A stretch of DNA of 64,000 nt. Origin: Egaibacter sp046050465 (GTDB lineage: Bacteria; Pseudomonadota; Gammaproteobacteria; Burkholderiales; Burkholderiaceae_C). Below, piece after piece: positions 52,677-60,168 of the stretch. Within the stretch, counting starts at the first letter, position 1. Every line of letters begins with the position of its first letter. The position numbers were made by a program, and so were the translations under genes. The notes beneath the pieces were generated by a model. It was not told where the DNA came from and did no database searches. It saw nothing but the letters and a program-made list of their open reading frames with translations. The stretch spans positions 1 to 64,000 of the forward strand of contig JBJOPS010000008.1 of the NCBI GenBank assembly GCA_046050465.1. The letters are read 5' to 3'.

Positions 52677-53043
52677 GCCTGTGATGACGGTGTTGTTCGA
52701 TTCGCACACATTCGGGCTTTTGATGCAGGCTTGCCGCGGTCTCGACCGGTGTGAAGTGGCGCAGGCCTGGCATCTTCTGGAAGCCATGCATGTGCTCGGG
52801 CAGACCCGCCTGCTCCCGCACACGCAGACGCACTGGCTCATGCTCGGACTGTCCTGGCGGACAAGGGACTTCGCCGAATGGGTTGGGCAACTCTTTCGTC
52901 TGCTGCTGGTGCCGCTGGGGCACCTGCTGGGCCGCTTGCCCCTGGGCAACAACGGGCGTGCCAGTGTCAGTGCGTTCCAGCCCATGGCGGTACCACCTGC
53001 ACTGATGGCGACCATCCACCAGTTTCAGTCGTCTTGCCACTGA
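52660..53043 (+). CDS. DUF3703 family protein
   Basis: This 127-residue protein fits DUF3703, a family often found beside metal-resistance genes, judged from the pattern EVAQAWHLLEAMHVLGQTRLLPHTQTHWLML and GHLLGRLPLGNNGRASVSAFQPM. No signal peptide or catalytic motif is visible; several conserved His residues could bind metal. The ATG at 52660 lies inside the end of the CDF gene (17-nt overlap), implying translational coupling; a second ATG is eight codons later. Function is unknown. Confidence 0.8.
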   Translation: MATPTEPVMTVLFDSHTFGLLMQACRGLDRCEVAQAWHLLEAMHVLGQTRLLPHTQTHWLMLGLSWRTRDFAEWVGQLFRLLLVPLGHLLGRLPLGNNGRASVSAFQPMAVPPALMATIHQFQSSCH

Positions 53044-53109
53044 TCAGTCTGTAGTTCTTGTTGGGTTACTCGTCCCTTTCCGCACTGACTGTCCTACAAT
53101 CCTGACTTC

Positions 53110-53448
53110 ATGCGCGCCTGTCTGCTTGCCCTTCTGATGCTGTTTTGCCTGCCCCCCCAGTGGGCCGGTGTAGCCACGGGCACGCCCTGTTCACACGAGC
53201 GCTGCACGCTACTGCATGCCGTTCTGGTCGATGCGCCCGTACAGGCCGTGGCCGATGACGAAATGGATGAGTCCCACGCGCAGCATCCCCATTGTGGAAG
53301 TTGTCACACCGGCGCCATGGTCATGTCGGTCAGTGCCTCCTTCAGTCTGAATGACACAACTACCGGCTTGCTGTCGGGACCAAAGCTCTGGCTCGAGGTT
53401 TTGCTGATCGAGCGACCCGAACGTCCCAAGTGGCCCACCTTGGTCTGA
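53110..53448 (+). CDS. Small exported His/Cys-containing protein (CzcI-like)
   Basis: This 112-residue protein has a signal peptide (MRACLLALLMLFCLPPQWAGVATG) and a periplasmic part with Cys and His clusters (GTPCSHERCTLLH and SHAQHPHCGSCH). It resembles CzcI/CopL-like small periplasmic proteins of metal-resistance loci in size, export and metal-binding look, but I cannot assign it firmly. It lies 66 bp after the DUF3703 gene; a TACAAT -10-like box at 53095-53100 hints at a promoter of its own. Confidence 0.65.
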   Translation: MRACLLALLMLFCLPPQWAGVATGTPCSHERCTLLHAVLVDAPVQAVADDEMDESHAQHPHCGSCHTGAMVMSVSASFSLNDTTTGLLSGPKLWLEVLLIERPERPKWPTLV

Positions 53449-53553
53449 CCAGGGTTCGGGTTCGTTTTCGCGGCATCCATCGCCGTCGCCGATCCCTGTG
53501 AAGCGCGCCAACCCGCGTGGTTGGTGATGTCCGTTTTTCAGAGGGTTTCTTTC

Positions 53554-54063
53554 ATGTCTGTTTTCCCCTGGCGGGGTCGTCCCCGTCTGGCCTGGCTCAT
53601 TGCTGTGGCCCTGCTCTTGACTCTGGACCAATTGAGCAAGGCTTGGTTTGCCACCACCATTTCACTGGGCACAGCGGTCGAGGTTTCGTCTTGGTTCAAC
53701 CTGGTCCATGTGCTCAATACCGGCGCCGCGTTTTCGCTGCTGGCCGATGCCGGCGGCTGGCAGCGGGTGTTCTTCATCGCCGTCGGCGTGATGGTGGTCG
53801 TGCCTATCACCTTCGTCTGCCTGGCGCGGCAGGTCGAACCGATCGAACGACTGGCCGGCGCGTTGATCGTAGCCGGCGGCAGTGGCAACCTCATCGACCG
53901 CATCGCCAGTGGCGCCGTCACCGACTTTCTCGACCTGCACTGGCGTGGCCTGCATTGGCCCGCCTTCAATCTGGCCGACGTGTTCATTGTGGCGGCGGCG
54001 GGAGCCTGGGTTCTGATGTCCCTGCGCCGCCCCTCCAAGACCGCCTCAGGGGACGCCTCGTGA
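53554..54063 (+). CDS. lspA: Lipoprotein signal peptidase
   Basis: LspA removes signal peptides from lipidated prolipoproteins in the inner membrane. The protein of about 169 residues has four membrane helices and the family motifs LDQLSKAWF, NLVHVLNTGAAFSLL, AGGSGNLIDRI (first catalytic Asp) and FNLADVFIVAAA (second catalytic Asp). The ATG at 53554 follows GAGGG; an ATG at 53527 is in frame. It is not in the usual ileS neighbourhood but in a metal block, like pbrC of the Cupriavidus lead operon, so it is probably an accessory copy. The SCO lipoprotein two genes on is a plausible client. Confidence 0.92.
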   Translation: MSVFPWRGRPRLAWLIAVALLLTLDQLSKAWFATTISLGTAVEVSSWFNLVHVLNTGAAFSLLADAGGWQRVFFIAVGVMVVVPITFVCLARQVEPIERLAGALIVAGGSGNLIDRIASGAVTDFLDLHWRGLHWPAFNLADVFIVAAAGAWVLMSLRRPSKTASGDAS

Positions 54064-54476
54064 ACCGCCCGTGGACCTTGCTGCTGCTGGCCTGGCTGAT
54101 GGCCACCACCGCCACACTGAGCGCACTGTTCCTGGGTGAGGTCATGGGCATGACCCCCTGCGTGCTGTGCTGGTACCAGCGTATCTTCATGTTCCCACTG
54201 GCCATCGTGCTGGGCATCGCCGCCTACCTGGACGATCGCCGCGGTGCGATCTACGCCCTGTGGCTGTCCTTCGGTGGGCTGGTCATCGCGGCTTACCACA
54301 CCCTGTTGGTGGGAGGTCTGATACCCAAAGCCTGGGTGCCCTGCAGCGCTGGCGTGTCCTGCGCGGACCAGAAGCTCGAAATCCTCAACGGCGTCCAGAT
54401 CCCGTGGCTGTCACTGGCCGCCTTCACGGCCCTGGTGCTCCTGCTCTTCGTTTACCTCAGAAAGTCCTCCCGATGA
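54060..54476 (+). CDS. DsbB-family disulfide bond oxidoreductase
   Basis: This is an inner-membrane quinone-linked oxidase of DsbA-type proteins. With a GTG start at 54060, which overlaps the lspA stop (GTGA) and has GGGGA upstream, the protein is 138 residues with four membrane helices. It has both Cys pairs: CVLCWYQR (Cys34, Cys37) and the periplasmic-loop Cys95/Cys101 (CSAGVSC). The small size and loop resemble BdbC-type DsbB. Its start is easily missed because the frame opens far upstream. The DsbA-like gene overlaps its stop by 4 nt. Confidence 0.9.
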   Translation: MNRPWTLLLLAWLMATTATLSALFLGEVMGMTPCVLCWYQRIFMFPLAIVLGIAAYLDDRRGAIYALWLSFGGLVIAAYHTLLVGGLIPKAWVPCSAGVSCADQKLEILNGVQIPWLSLAAFTALVLLLFVYLRKSSR

Positions 54477-55183
54477 ACTCCAAAAAAATCACCGTCGCCG
54501 CCCTGGTCGTGATCGTCGCGCTATTCTTTGTTCTGGGCATGAACGCTTACCAGAAGCGTGTGCAACAGTCCCAGGCGGAGAAGGTCAGCCAGGTCATCAG
54601 TCAATCCGGCCAGTCCAGCCAACCTGCCCAAAGTCAGGCCAAGCCCATCGACAACCGGTTGATTCGCTTCCATTCGCCGGTCTTTGGTCTCAGCGCCGCG
54701 CCAGTCACCATCGTCGAGTTCTTCGACCCCGCGTGTGAGACCTGCCGGGCGTTCTACCCCATCGTCAAGAACATCCTCAAGCAGTACCCGAACGACGTTC
54801 GTCTGGTGATCCGCTACGCCCCTTTCCATGCGGGCTCCGATCAGGTGGTCAAGCTGCTAGAGGCGGCCAAGCGACAAAACAAATACCAGCCGGTGCTGGA
54901 GTCGTTGCTGGCCGCTCAGCCGCAATGGGCCGACCATGGCAAGCCCAACATCGACCTGGCCTACCAGGCAGCAGAGGCTGCGGGCCTGGACATCAAGAAG
55001 GCACAGGCTGACGCCCAGGGATCGGACATCGAGGCGGTGTTGCAACAGGACATTGAAGACCTGACCGCGCTGGAAGTGACCAAGACGCCCACCTTCTTCG
55101 TCAATGGCCGGGGTCTGCCGTCGTTTGGCGATCAGCAACTGATGGCCCTCGTGGCAGAAGAAGTGGCCAAAGCCAGGAAGTGA
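54473..55183 (+). CDS. DsbA-family thioredoxin-fold oxidoreductase
   Basis: This membrane-anchored periplasmic protein (236 residues) has an N-terminal helix (about 6-24), a Gln/Ser-rich linker (30-58) and a DsbA-like thioredoxin domain. The active site is Cys88-Glu-Thr-Cys91 (DPACETC) instead of the CPHC of DsbA, so its redox potential should differ. The cis-Pro loop is TKTPTFFVNG. It overlaps the dsbB-like gene (ATGA), so the two form a dedicated oxidase pair like BdbC-BdbD. Client proteins are not known; the neighbouring SCO, His/Cys-rich and Cys-dependent L,D-transpeptidase proteins are candidates. Confidence 0.9.
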   Translation: MNSKKITVAALVVIVALFFVLGMNAYQKRVQQSQAEKVSQVISQSGQSSQPAQSQAKPIDNRLIRFHSPVFGLSAAPVTIVEFFDPACETCRAFYPIVKNILKQYPNDVRLVIRYAPFHAGSDQVVKLLEAAKRQNKYQPVLESLLAAQPQWADHGKPNIDLAYQAAEAAGLDIKKAQADAQGSDIEAVLQQDIEDLTALEVTKTPTFFVNGRGLPSFGDQQLMALVAEEVAKARK

Positions 55184-55184
55184 C

Positions 55185-55820
55185 ATGAACCTGCGTTTTT
55201 CATCTCCCTCGGACCAGGCGTCCATCGGTCGCCGCCGCTTCGTGCAACTGACGCTGGCCGGTGCAGCGCCCGCACTGCTACTGGCGTGTTCACCCGACAA
55301 GCCAACCTTCAAGAGCATCGATGTGACCGGCGCTTCCTTTGCCCAGGGTCTCAAACTCAAGGATCACCATGGCAACGTGAGGAGGATGCAGGACTTTAAG
55401 GGCAAGATCGCGGTAGTCTTCTTCGGCTTCGCGCAATGCCCTGATGTCTGCCCCACGTCCATGACCACCATGACGGAAGTCAAGCGCTTGCTGGGCGCCA
55501 AGGGCGACCTGTTGCAGGTGCTTTTCATCACGGTCGATCCCGAGCGTGACACACAAGCCTTGCTTAAGGAATACATGAGAAGCTTCGACTCGAGCTTTGT
55601 TGCCTTGCGGCCTGAGCCCGACGAACTTCAAGGGGTCGCGGACGATTTCAAGATTTACTACAAGAAAGTGCCTGGACCCACCCTGACCAGCTACACCATG
55701 GACCATTCGGCTGGCAAGTACATCTTTGACACCGAAGGTCGGGTTCGCTTGTTCTCTGCCTACGCAACCGACGCCGCCACCATCGCGTCGGACATCCAGG
55801 TTCTTTTGTCTGCTGCTTGA
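55185..55820 (+). CDS. SCO1/SenC-family lipoprotein
   Basis: SCO proteins are periplasmic thioredoxin-fold copper chaperones, usually for cytochrome oxidase CuA. This 211-residue protein has a signal with a twin Arg (GRRRF) and lipobox LLAC, giving lipidated Cys35. The copper site is intact: Cys85 and Cys89 in QCPDVCPTSM and His174 in YTMDHSAGKY. The start is 2 bp after the dsbA-like stop. No cytochrome oxidase gene is near, so in this block it may act in thiol redox or copper handling. As a lipoprotein it needs LspA, encoded three genes upstream. Confidence 0.9.
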   Translation: MNLRFSSPSDQASIGRRRFVQLTLAGAAPALLLACSPDKPTFKSIDVTGASFAQGLKLKDHHGNVRRMQDFKGKIAVVFFGFAQCPDVCPTSMTTMTEVKRLLGAKGDLLQVLFITVDPERDTQALLKEYMRSFDSSFVALRPEPDELQGVADDFKIYYKKVPGPTLTSYTMDHSAGKYIFDTEGRVRLFSAYATDAATIASDIQVLLSAA

Positions 55821-55857
55821 GGTCTTGTCGCCCGGTGTGCCAAACGACTGTCCTGTC

Positions 55858-56811
55858 ATGAAACCCGTCCCGCTGCGAGCATTGCTCGCACAGATTCACC
55901 ACCACCGACGGCCTGTGCTTGTGGTCATCGGCGCCCTGATGCTGGGCGCCGGCATGATGGCCTTCGGCGTCTCCACCACCTTGCCCGACGCCGCCCGATG
56001 GCCGGCCCGGCAAGTGGTGGAGGCGGTGGACGCGCCACTGATGATCTCTGTGCCAACGACGTCCACCCCCGACTTCCTGGTTCACCAGTCGCAAACCACC
56101 CGGCGCGACGACTCCCTGCAGTCGCTGCTCCAGCGTCTGGGTGTCGAAAACCGCGACGCGCAGGACTTTCTGTTGCGTGATGCGACCGCGCGCCTGCTGC
56201 TGGCGGACACGTCCGGCAAGCTCGCATCCGTTACCCACCAGGCCATGTGGTTTCAAGAGCCAGGCAAGGCCGGTGAGTTCGTCAGCCTCGATGGCACGAG
56301 TCGGCGCCGGGCCTTCCTCGCGTCTCCGCTGGCGTTTTCGAGGGTCACCAGTTCATACGGGCCGCGCATCCACCCGGTGTTTGGCGTGCAGAAAGACCAC
56401 AAGGGAACGGACTACGGGGCGCCGGCGGGAACGCCGGTCCGGACCGTCGCCGACGGTGTGGTGACGTTCGCCGGCCGGCAGAGTGGGTACGGCAACTACG
56501 TGGTCATCCGCCACCCCGACAACGCCGCCACCGCCTACGCTCACCTTGAGCGCATCTCGGTCCGTGTGGGACAGCGCGTGAAGCAAGGTCAGAACATCGG
56601 TGCGGTCGGCGCTACGGGCACAGCGACGGGGCCAAATTTGCACTTTGAATACCTCGTCAAAGGCCAACGCACCAATCCGACCCGGATCGTGGGTGCGCCA
56701 TCGGTCAACGCCCCGGTGCTGGCCCAGCTGCCGTCGTTCCAGCGGGAGGCCAAGGTCATGCGGGAACAGCTCGGTGCAGCCACCTCCGTCTCTATGGCCA
56801 GCGCGCAGTGA
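55858..56811 (+). CDS. M23-family peptidase-like protein with altered HxH motif
   Basis: This is a LytM/M23-type peptidoglycan endopeptidase homologue (317 residues) with an N-terminal membrane anchor (about 18-40), a helical region and the M23 domain (about 160-280). The zinc ligands His181 and Asp185 (HKGTDYGAP) and His262 are present, as is His229 (YAHL). The first His of the HxH motif, which serves catalysis, is replaced by Asn260 (GPNLHFEY). Activity may be reduced or lost, so it could be an amidase activator or a scaffold. The gene overlaps the L,D-transpeptidase gene by 4 nt. ATG 55858 is used; its ribosome binding site is weak. Confidence 0.85.
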   Translation: MKPVPLRALLAQIHHHRRPVLVVIGALMLGAGMMAFGVSTTLPDAARWPARQVVEAVDAPLMISVPTTSTPDFLVHQSQTTRRDDSLQSLLQRLGVENRDAQDFLLRDATARLLLADTSGKLASVTHQAMWFQEPGKAGEFVSLDGTSRRRAFLASPLAFSRVTSSYGPRIHPVFGVQKDHKGTDYGAPAGTPVRTVADGVVTFAGRQSGYGNYVVIRHPDNAATAYAHLERISVRVGQRVKQGQNIGAVGATGTATGPNLHFEYLVKGQRTNPTRIVGAPSVNAPVLAQLPSFQREAKVMREQLGAATSVSMASAQ

Positions 56812-58109
56812 CCCGAAAGCCCGCCCCCATCCTGCCCATCGATGGTCCTGCGATGTCGCCCTCCGATGCGTCTTCCACCCGGCGGGCCTGGCTCGCACGC
56901 AGTGCAACCGCGGTTTCGGCGCTGGCCTTGCCCTTCCAGCCCGCCAGAGCCCAGCCGGTCCGCAGTGCATCGATCGACGGCGCTGCGCTGGCCGGCAGCT
57001 TGCGCTCGTCGCCCGAAGCGCGGCTGATCCAGATCTACCGCGCCATCGCCGCCGCAGACCCACAGGCCTTGCCGCTGGCCGCCGTTCTGGTGCGCGATGT
57101 GCCCAGCTTCCAGCTGGGCCAACTCGTTTACGCAGACCTTCTGCTGGCCCGAAGCGGTTCGTTCCCCAGCTTCACCACGGTCACAGACGGGTCACCTGAA
57201 GTGCGTGGGCAACTGCAAAAGCTTCGCACGGAAGCCCACCGACGACTGGCCTCATTCCAGGAAATGCCACCCGCTGGCACAGTCCCTGAGCAAGTCCTGC
57301 AACTTGCGCATAACGTCCGTCATGTGGTGGTGGTGGACGCCAGCCATTCCAGGGTTTATGTCTTTGAGCATCAGGCGAACAGTTTGCAACTGATCCGCAG
57401 TTTCTACGCATCCATAGGCCAGGCAGGATTCGATAAGCGGGTAGAAGGTGACCTGCGTACGCCGTTGGGGGTGTATTTCATCACCAACCGCCTGGACGAC
57501 TCGCAGGTCGAGGAGCTGTACGGCATCGGCGCACTGCCGCTAAACTACCCCAACGAGCACGATCGCCGCCTGGGGCGCACCGGTAGCGGCATATGGTTGC
57601 ATGGTGTGCCACGTGCCACCTACTCGCGTAGCCCCTACGCCACCGAGGGCTGCGTGGCACTTGCCAACGATGATATGGCCTACCTCATGGAGATGTTGCA
57701 AACGAGGCGAACGCCGGTAGTGGTTGCGGAAGAAGTGAACTGGGTTCGCCCCGCCAACCAGGTGACAGAACGCCGCAGCCTTGAATCTATTCTCAGTCAA
57801 TGGCAGCAAGCCCGTGCACGGGGTGACAGCGGCGCGCTACAGGTGCTCCAAACGGCAGACTACAACGTACGCGGCAGCAGTCTCTCTCGCAAGGTGTCCG
57901 TGGGGGCGGAAAATTCACCCACCACCCGTGAAACGGAGTCGCAGGCCGAGTGGCGTGATGTTTCAATGTTTCGCTGGAAACGCCAATCAGAGGTGGCCAT
58001 CGTCAACTACACAGCGGTTGTCCCGAAGCAGGCACGCAGTACCGAGCGCCGTCAGTATTGGGTACGGGAGCAGGGCCGCTGGCGCCTGTTCTTCGATGGG
58101 ATCGTCTGA
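56808..58109 (+). CDS. L,D-transpeptidase (YkuD family) with C-terminal NTF2-like domain, copy 2
   Basis: This is a paralogue of the enzyme at 27155-28375 with the same three-part layout: signal region, helical N-terminal part, YkuD domain (about 165-300) and an NTF2-like tail ending QYWVREQGRWRLFFDG. Catalytic residues are His265 and Cys282 in IWLHGVPRATYSRSPYATEGCVAL (TEGC for the usual SHGC). EGDLRTPLGVYFIT is identical to copy 1. The GTG at 56808 overlaps the M23 gene stop (GTGA); an ATG at 56853 would start a signal peptide with a twin Arg (STRRAWLARSATA) and is a good alternative. It ends the metal block. Confidence 0.87.
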   Translation: MTRKPAPILPIDGPAMSPSDASSTRRAWLARSATAVSALALPFQPARAQPVRSASIDGAALAGSLRSSPEARLIQIYRAIAAADPQALPLAAVLVRDVPSFQLGQLVYADLLLARSGSFPSFTTVTDGSPEVRGQLQKLRTEAHRRLASFQEMPPAGTVPEQVLQLAHNVRHVVVVDASHSRVYVFEHQANSLQLIRSFYASIGQAGFDKRVEGDLRTPLGVYFITNRLDDSQVEELYGIGALPLNYPNEHDRRLGRTGSGIWLHGVPRATYSRSPYATEGCVALANDDMAYLMEMLQTRRTPVVVAEEVNWVRPANQVTERRSLESILSQWQQARARGDSGALQVLQTADYNVRGSSLSRKVSVGAENSPTTRETESQAEWRDVSMFRWKRQSEVAIVNYTAVVPKQARSTERRQYWVREQGRWRLFFDGIV

Positions 58110-58283
58110 ACGGCTGCAAGTCTCATCGGTGCTATGAACCGGACGGAAATCGGTTTCGGATGGTGCGTTGGTACCGTTTGAATCTTAAGTGCGACCGTAA
58201 CATGGATGTCAGAGAAAATGGTGGGCTTCGATTTTTGTCTGTGGGGTAGCACGGTGATGCTCTCGCTGCCCGTTTCTCCGCCT

Positions 58284-59075
58284 TTACTGAGCCACCCACC
58301 CGCCATCCATGTTCCATGCAACCCCACGCACGTTGTTGCCGGCGGGGGAGCAGAAGAACACGGCCAGTTCGCCCAGCTCTTCGGGGGTGGTGAACTGCAT
58401 GGAGGGTTCTTTTTCGCCCAGCAGTTGTCTGGTGGCGGCTGCGTTGGTGATGCCTTGCGCGGCGGCTTTGGCGTCCACCTGTTTTTGCACCAGCGGGGTG
58501 AGCACCCAGCCGGGGCAGATGGCGTTGCAGGTCACGCCGGTGGTGGCGTTTTCCAGCGCGGTTACCTTGGTCAGGCCCACCACGCCGTGTTTGGCGGCCA
58601 CGTAGGCTGATTTTTCGGGCGAGCCCACCAGGCCGTGGGCAGACGCCACGTTGATGATGCGGCCCCAGCCCTTGCCGCCGTCAGCGGCTTTCATGGCGGG
58701 CAGCGCCAGGCGCGTGGCGTGGAAGGCGCTGGTGAGGTTGATGGCGATGATGGCATCCCACTTCTCGGTGGGGAAGTCTTCAATCTTGGCCACGTGCTGG
58801 ATGCCTGCGTTGTTCACCAGAATATCCACCCGCCCGAAGGTGCTGGCGGCGTAGGCCATCATGTCGGCAATTTCTGATGCCTTGCTCATGTCGGCGCCGT
58901 GGTAGCCCACCTTGACGCCGGGCGCGGCCACGGCGGCGATGTCGGCTTTGGGGCCTTCCACGTCGCCAAAACCGTTCAAAACGATGTTGGCGCCCTGTTT
59001 GGCCAGGGCCTTGGCAATGCCCAGGCCAATGCCGCTGGTGGAGCCGGTGACGAGTGCAGTTTTTCCGTTGAGCAT
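58284..59075 (-). CDS. hbdH: 3-hydroxybutyrate dehydrogenase
   Basis: This short-chain dehydrogenase oxidises D-3-hydroxybutyrate to acetoacetate, mainly in use of polyhydroxybutyrate. The Rossmann motif TGSTSGIGLGIA is at the N-terminus, NNAG in LVNNAGIQHV, and the catalytic Ser-Tyr-Lys in NVASAHGL and SAYVAAKHGVVG. The Leu/His-rich pattern and CPGWVLTPLVQKQV are typical of HbdH. The ATG at 59075 gives 263 residues. The 174 bp between it and the convergent L,D-transpeptidase contain nothing I recognise. Confidence 0.92.
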   Translation of the reverse strand: MLNGKTALVTGSTSGIGLGIAKALAKQGANIVLNGFGDVEGPKADIAAVAAPGVKVGYHGADMSKASEIADMMAYAASTFGRVDILVNNAGIQHVAKIEDFPTEKWDAIIAINLTSAFHATRLALPAMKAADGGKGWGRIINVASAHGLVGSPEKSAYVAAKHGVVGLTKVTALENATTGVTCNAICPGWVLTPLVQKQVDAKAAAQGITNAAATRQLLGEKEPSMQFTTPEELGELAVFFCSPAGNNVRGVAWNMDGGWVAQ

Positions 59076-59172
59076 GGTGGTTTCCAGAGGGTGATTTACA
59101 AAAAGGGTTTGGGTATGAATTAGGATGCAGGGAGCATGACAATTCATTATCAAGCCTTTCATTTCACCACCC

Positions 59173-60153
59173 ATGTCTGAACCTGCGCTGAACGATGTAT
59201 CCTGCCCCGACGCCAACGGCGGCCACCGCATGGCCTATTGGCAGTGGGGCGACCCCGCCGCCGCCCACGTGATCGTGTGTGTGCACGGCCTGAGCCGGCA
59301 GGGCCGCGACTTTGACGTGCTGGCACAGGCGCTGTGCAAACGGGCGGACCACCCCGTGCGCGTGGTGTGCCCGGACGTGGTGGGCCGGGGAAAAAGCGAC
59401 TGGCTGAAGGACCCGATGGGTTACCAGGTGCCCAACTACGCGGCGGACATGCTGGCGCTGCTGGCCAAACTCGTTCCGCCGCAGGACAGCCCCAAGACGG
59501 AACAACCCCCTCGGGGGGCAGGGAGGACACGCAGTGCCGAACGTGGGGGCGAGTTACCCACCCGGCTGGACTGGGTGGGCACCAGCATGGGCGGGCTCAT
59601 TGGCATGGTGATTTGCGGGCAGCCCGATTTGCCGCTGCCAGTTCCGGTAAGCCGCCTGGTGCTGAATGATGTGGGCCCGGCCATCCAGTGGGAAGCCATC
59701 CAGCGCATTGGCCAATACCTGGGCAAGAGCGGGCGTTTTGCGTCGGTGGACGAAGCGGCGCAGGCCATGTGGGCCATTTCCAGCAGTTTTGGCCCCCACA
59801 CGCGCGAGCAGTGGCTGGCGCTGTCCCGGCCGATGCTGAAGCTCATGACGGACGCGCAGGGTGGTTATGCCCTGCATTACGACCCCGCCATCGCCATTCC
59901 CTTTGGTGCGGCCACGCAGGAGTCCACGGCACAGGGTGGGCAGATGCTGTGCAAGCTTTATGACAACATCAAGGCGGCCACGTTGCTGGTGCGTGGCGCA
60001 CAGTCTGATCTGCTGTCGCCCCAAACGGCGTTTGCCATGACCCAGCGTGGTCCCAAAGCGAAACTGGTCGAGTTTGATGGTGTGGGCCACGCGCCCACAC
60101 TCATTGCGGACGATCAGGTGGACGCCGTGGCGTCGTTTCTGCTGGCGCCGTGA
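59173..60153 (+). CDS. Alpha/beta hydrolase with a repeat-encoded insertion
   Basis: This is an alpha/beta-hydrolase fold enzyme of 326 residues with the oxyanion strand VCVHGLSRQGRDFD, nucleophile Ser138 in GTSMGG, and the catalytic His in GVGHAPTL near the C-terminus. Substrate is not known; it is likely an esterase or thioesterase. Residues about 101-130 (VPPQDSPKTE to ELPT) are low-complexity and encoded by a dispersed repeat (59476-59553). The insertion comes between the helix LALLAKL and the nucleophile strand, where relatives have a short turn. It ends 15 bp before relA. Confidence 0.86.
   Translation: MSEPALNDVSCPDANGGHRMAYWQWGDPAAAHVIVCVHGLSRQGRDFDVLAQALCKRADHPVRVVCPDVVGRGKSDWLKDPMGYQVPNYAADMLALLAKLVPPQDSPKTEQPPRGAGRTRSAERGGELPTRLDWVGTSMGGLIGMVICGQPDLPLPVPVSRLVLNDVGPAIQWEAIQRIGQYLGKSGRFASVDEAAQAMWAISSSFGPHTREQWLALSRPMLKLMTDAQGGYALHYDPAIAIPFGAATQESTAQGGQMLCKLYDNIKAATLLVRGAQSDLLSPQTAFAMTQRGPKAKLVEFDGVGHAPTLIADDQVDAVASFLLAP
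59476..59553 (-). repeat. Dispersed GC-rich repeat inside the hydrolase gene
   Basis: Read on the minus strand, this segment matches the segment at 61190-61275 over about 80 bp at roughly three quarters identity, including the shared block CTGCCCCCCGAGGGG and TTGGGGC. It is read through in frame by the hydrolase in the antisense orientation. Confidence 0.75.
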
Positions 60154-60168
60154 GATGGTGGGGAGTTG

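Noticed and set aside
53517..54059. Long open frame continuous with the dsbB-like gene
   Set aside because: The first 180 codons overlap lspA out of frame and show no protein similarity; the GTG at 54060 with GGGGA upstream and GTGA coupling is the better start.
54167..54472. 102-codon upstream extension of the DsbA-like frame
   Set aside because: It lies inside the dsbB-like gene in another frame; the ATG at 54473 starts a proper membrane anchor.
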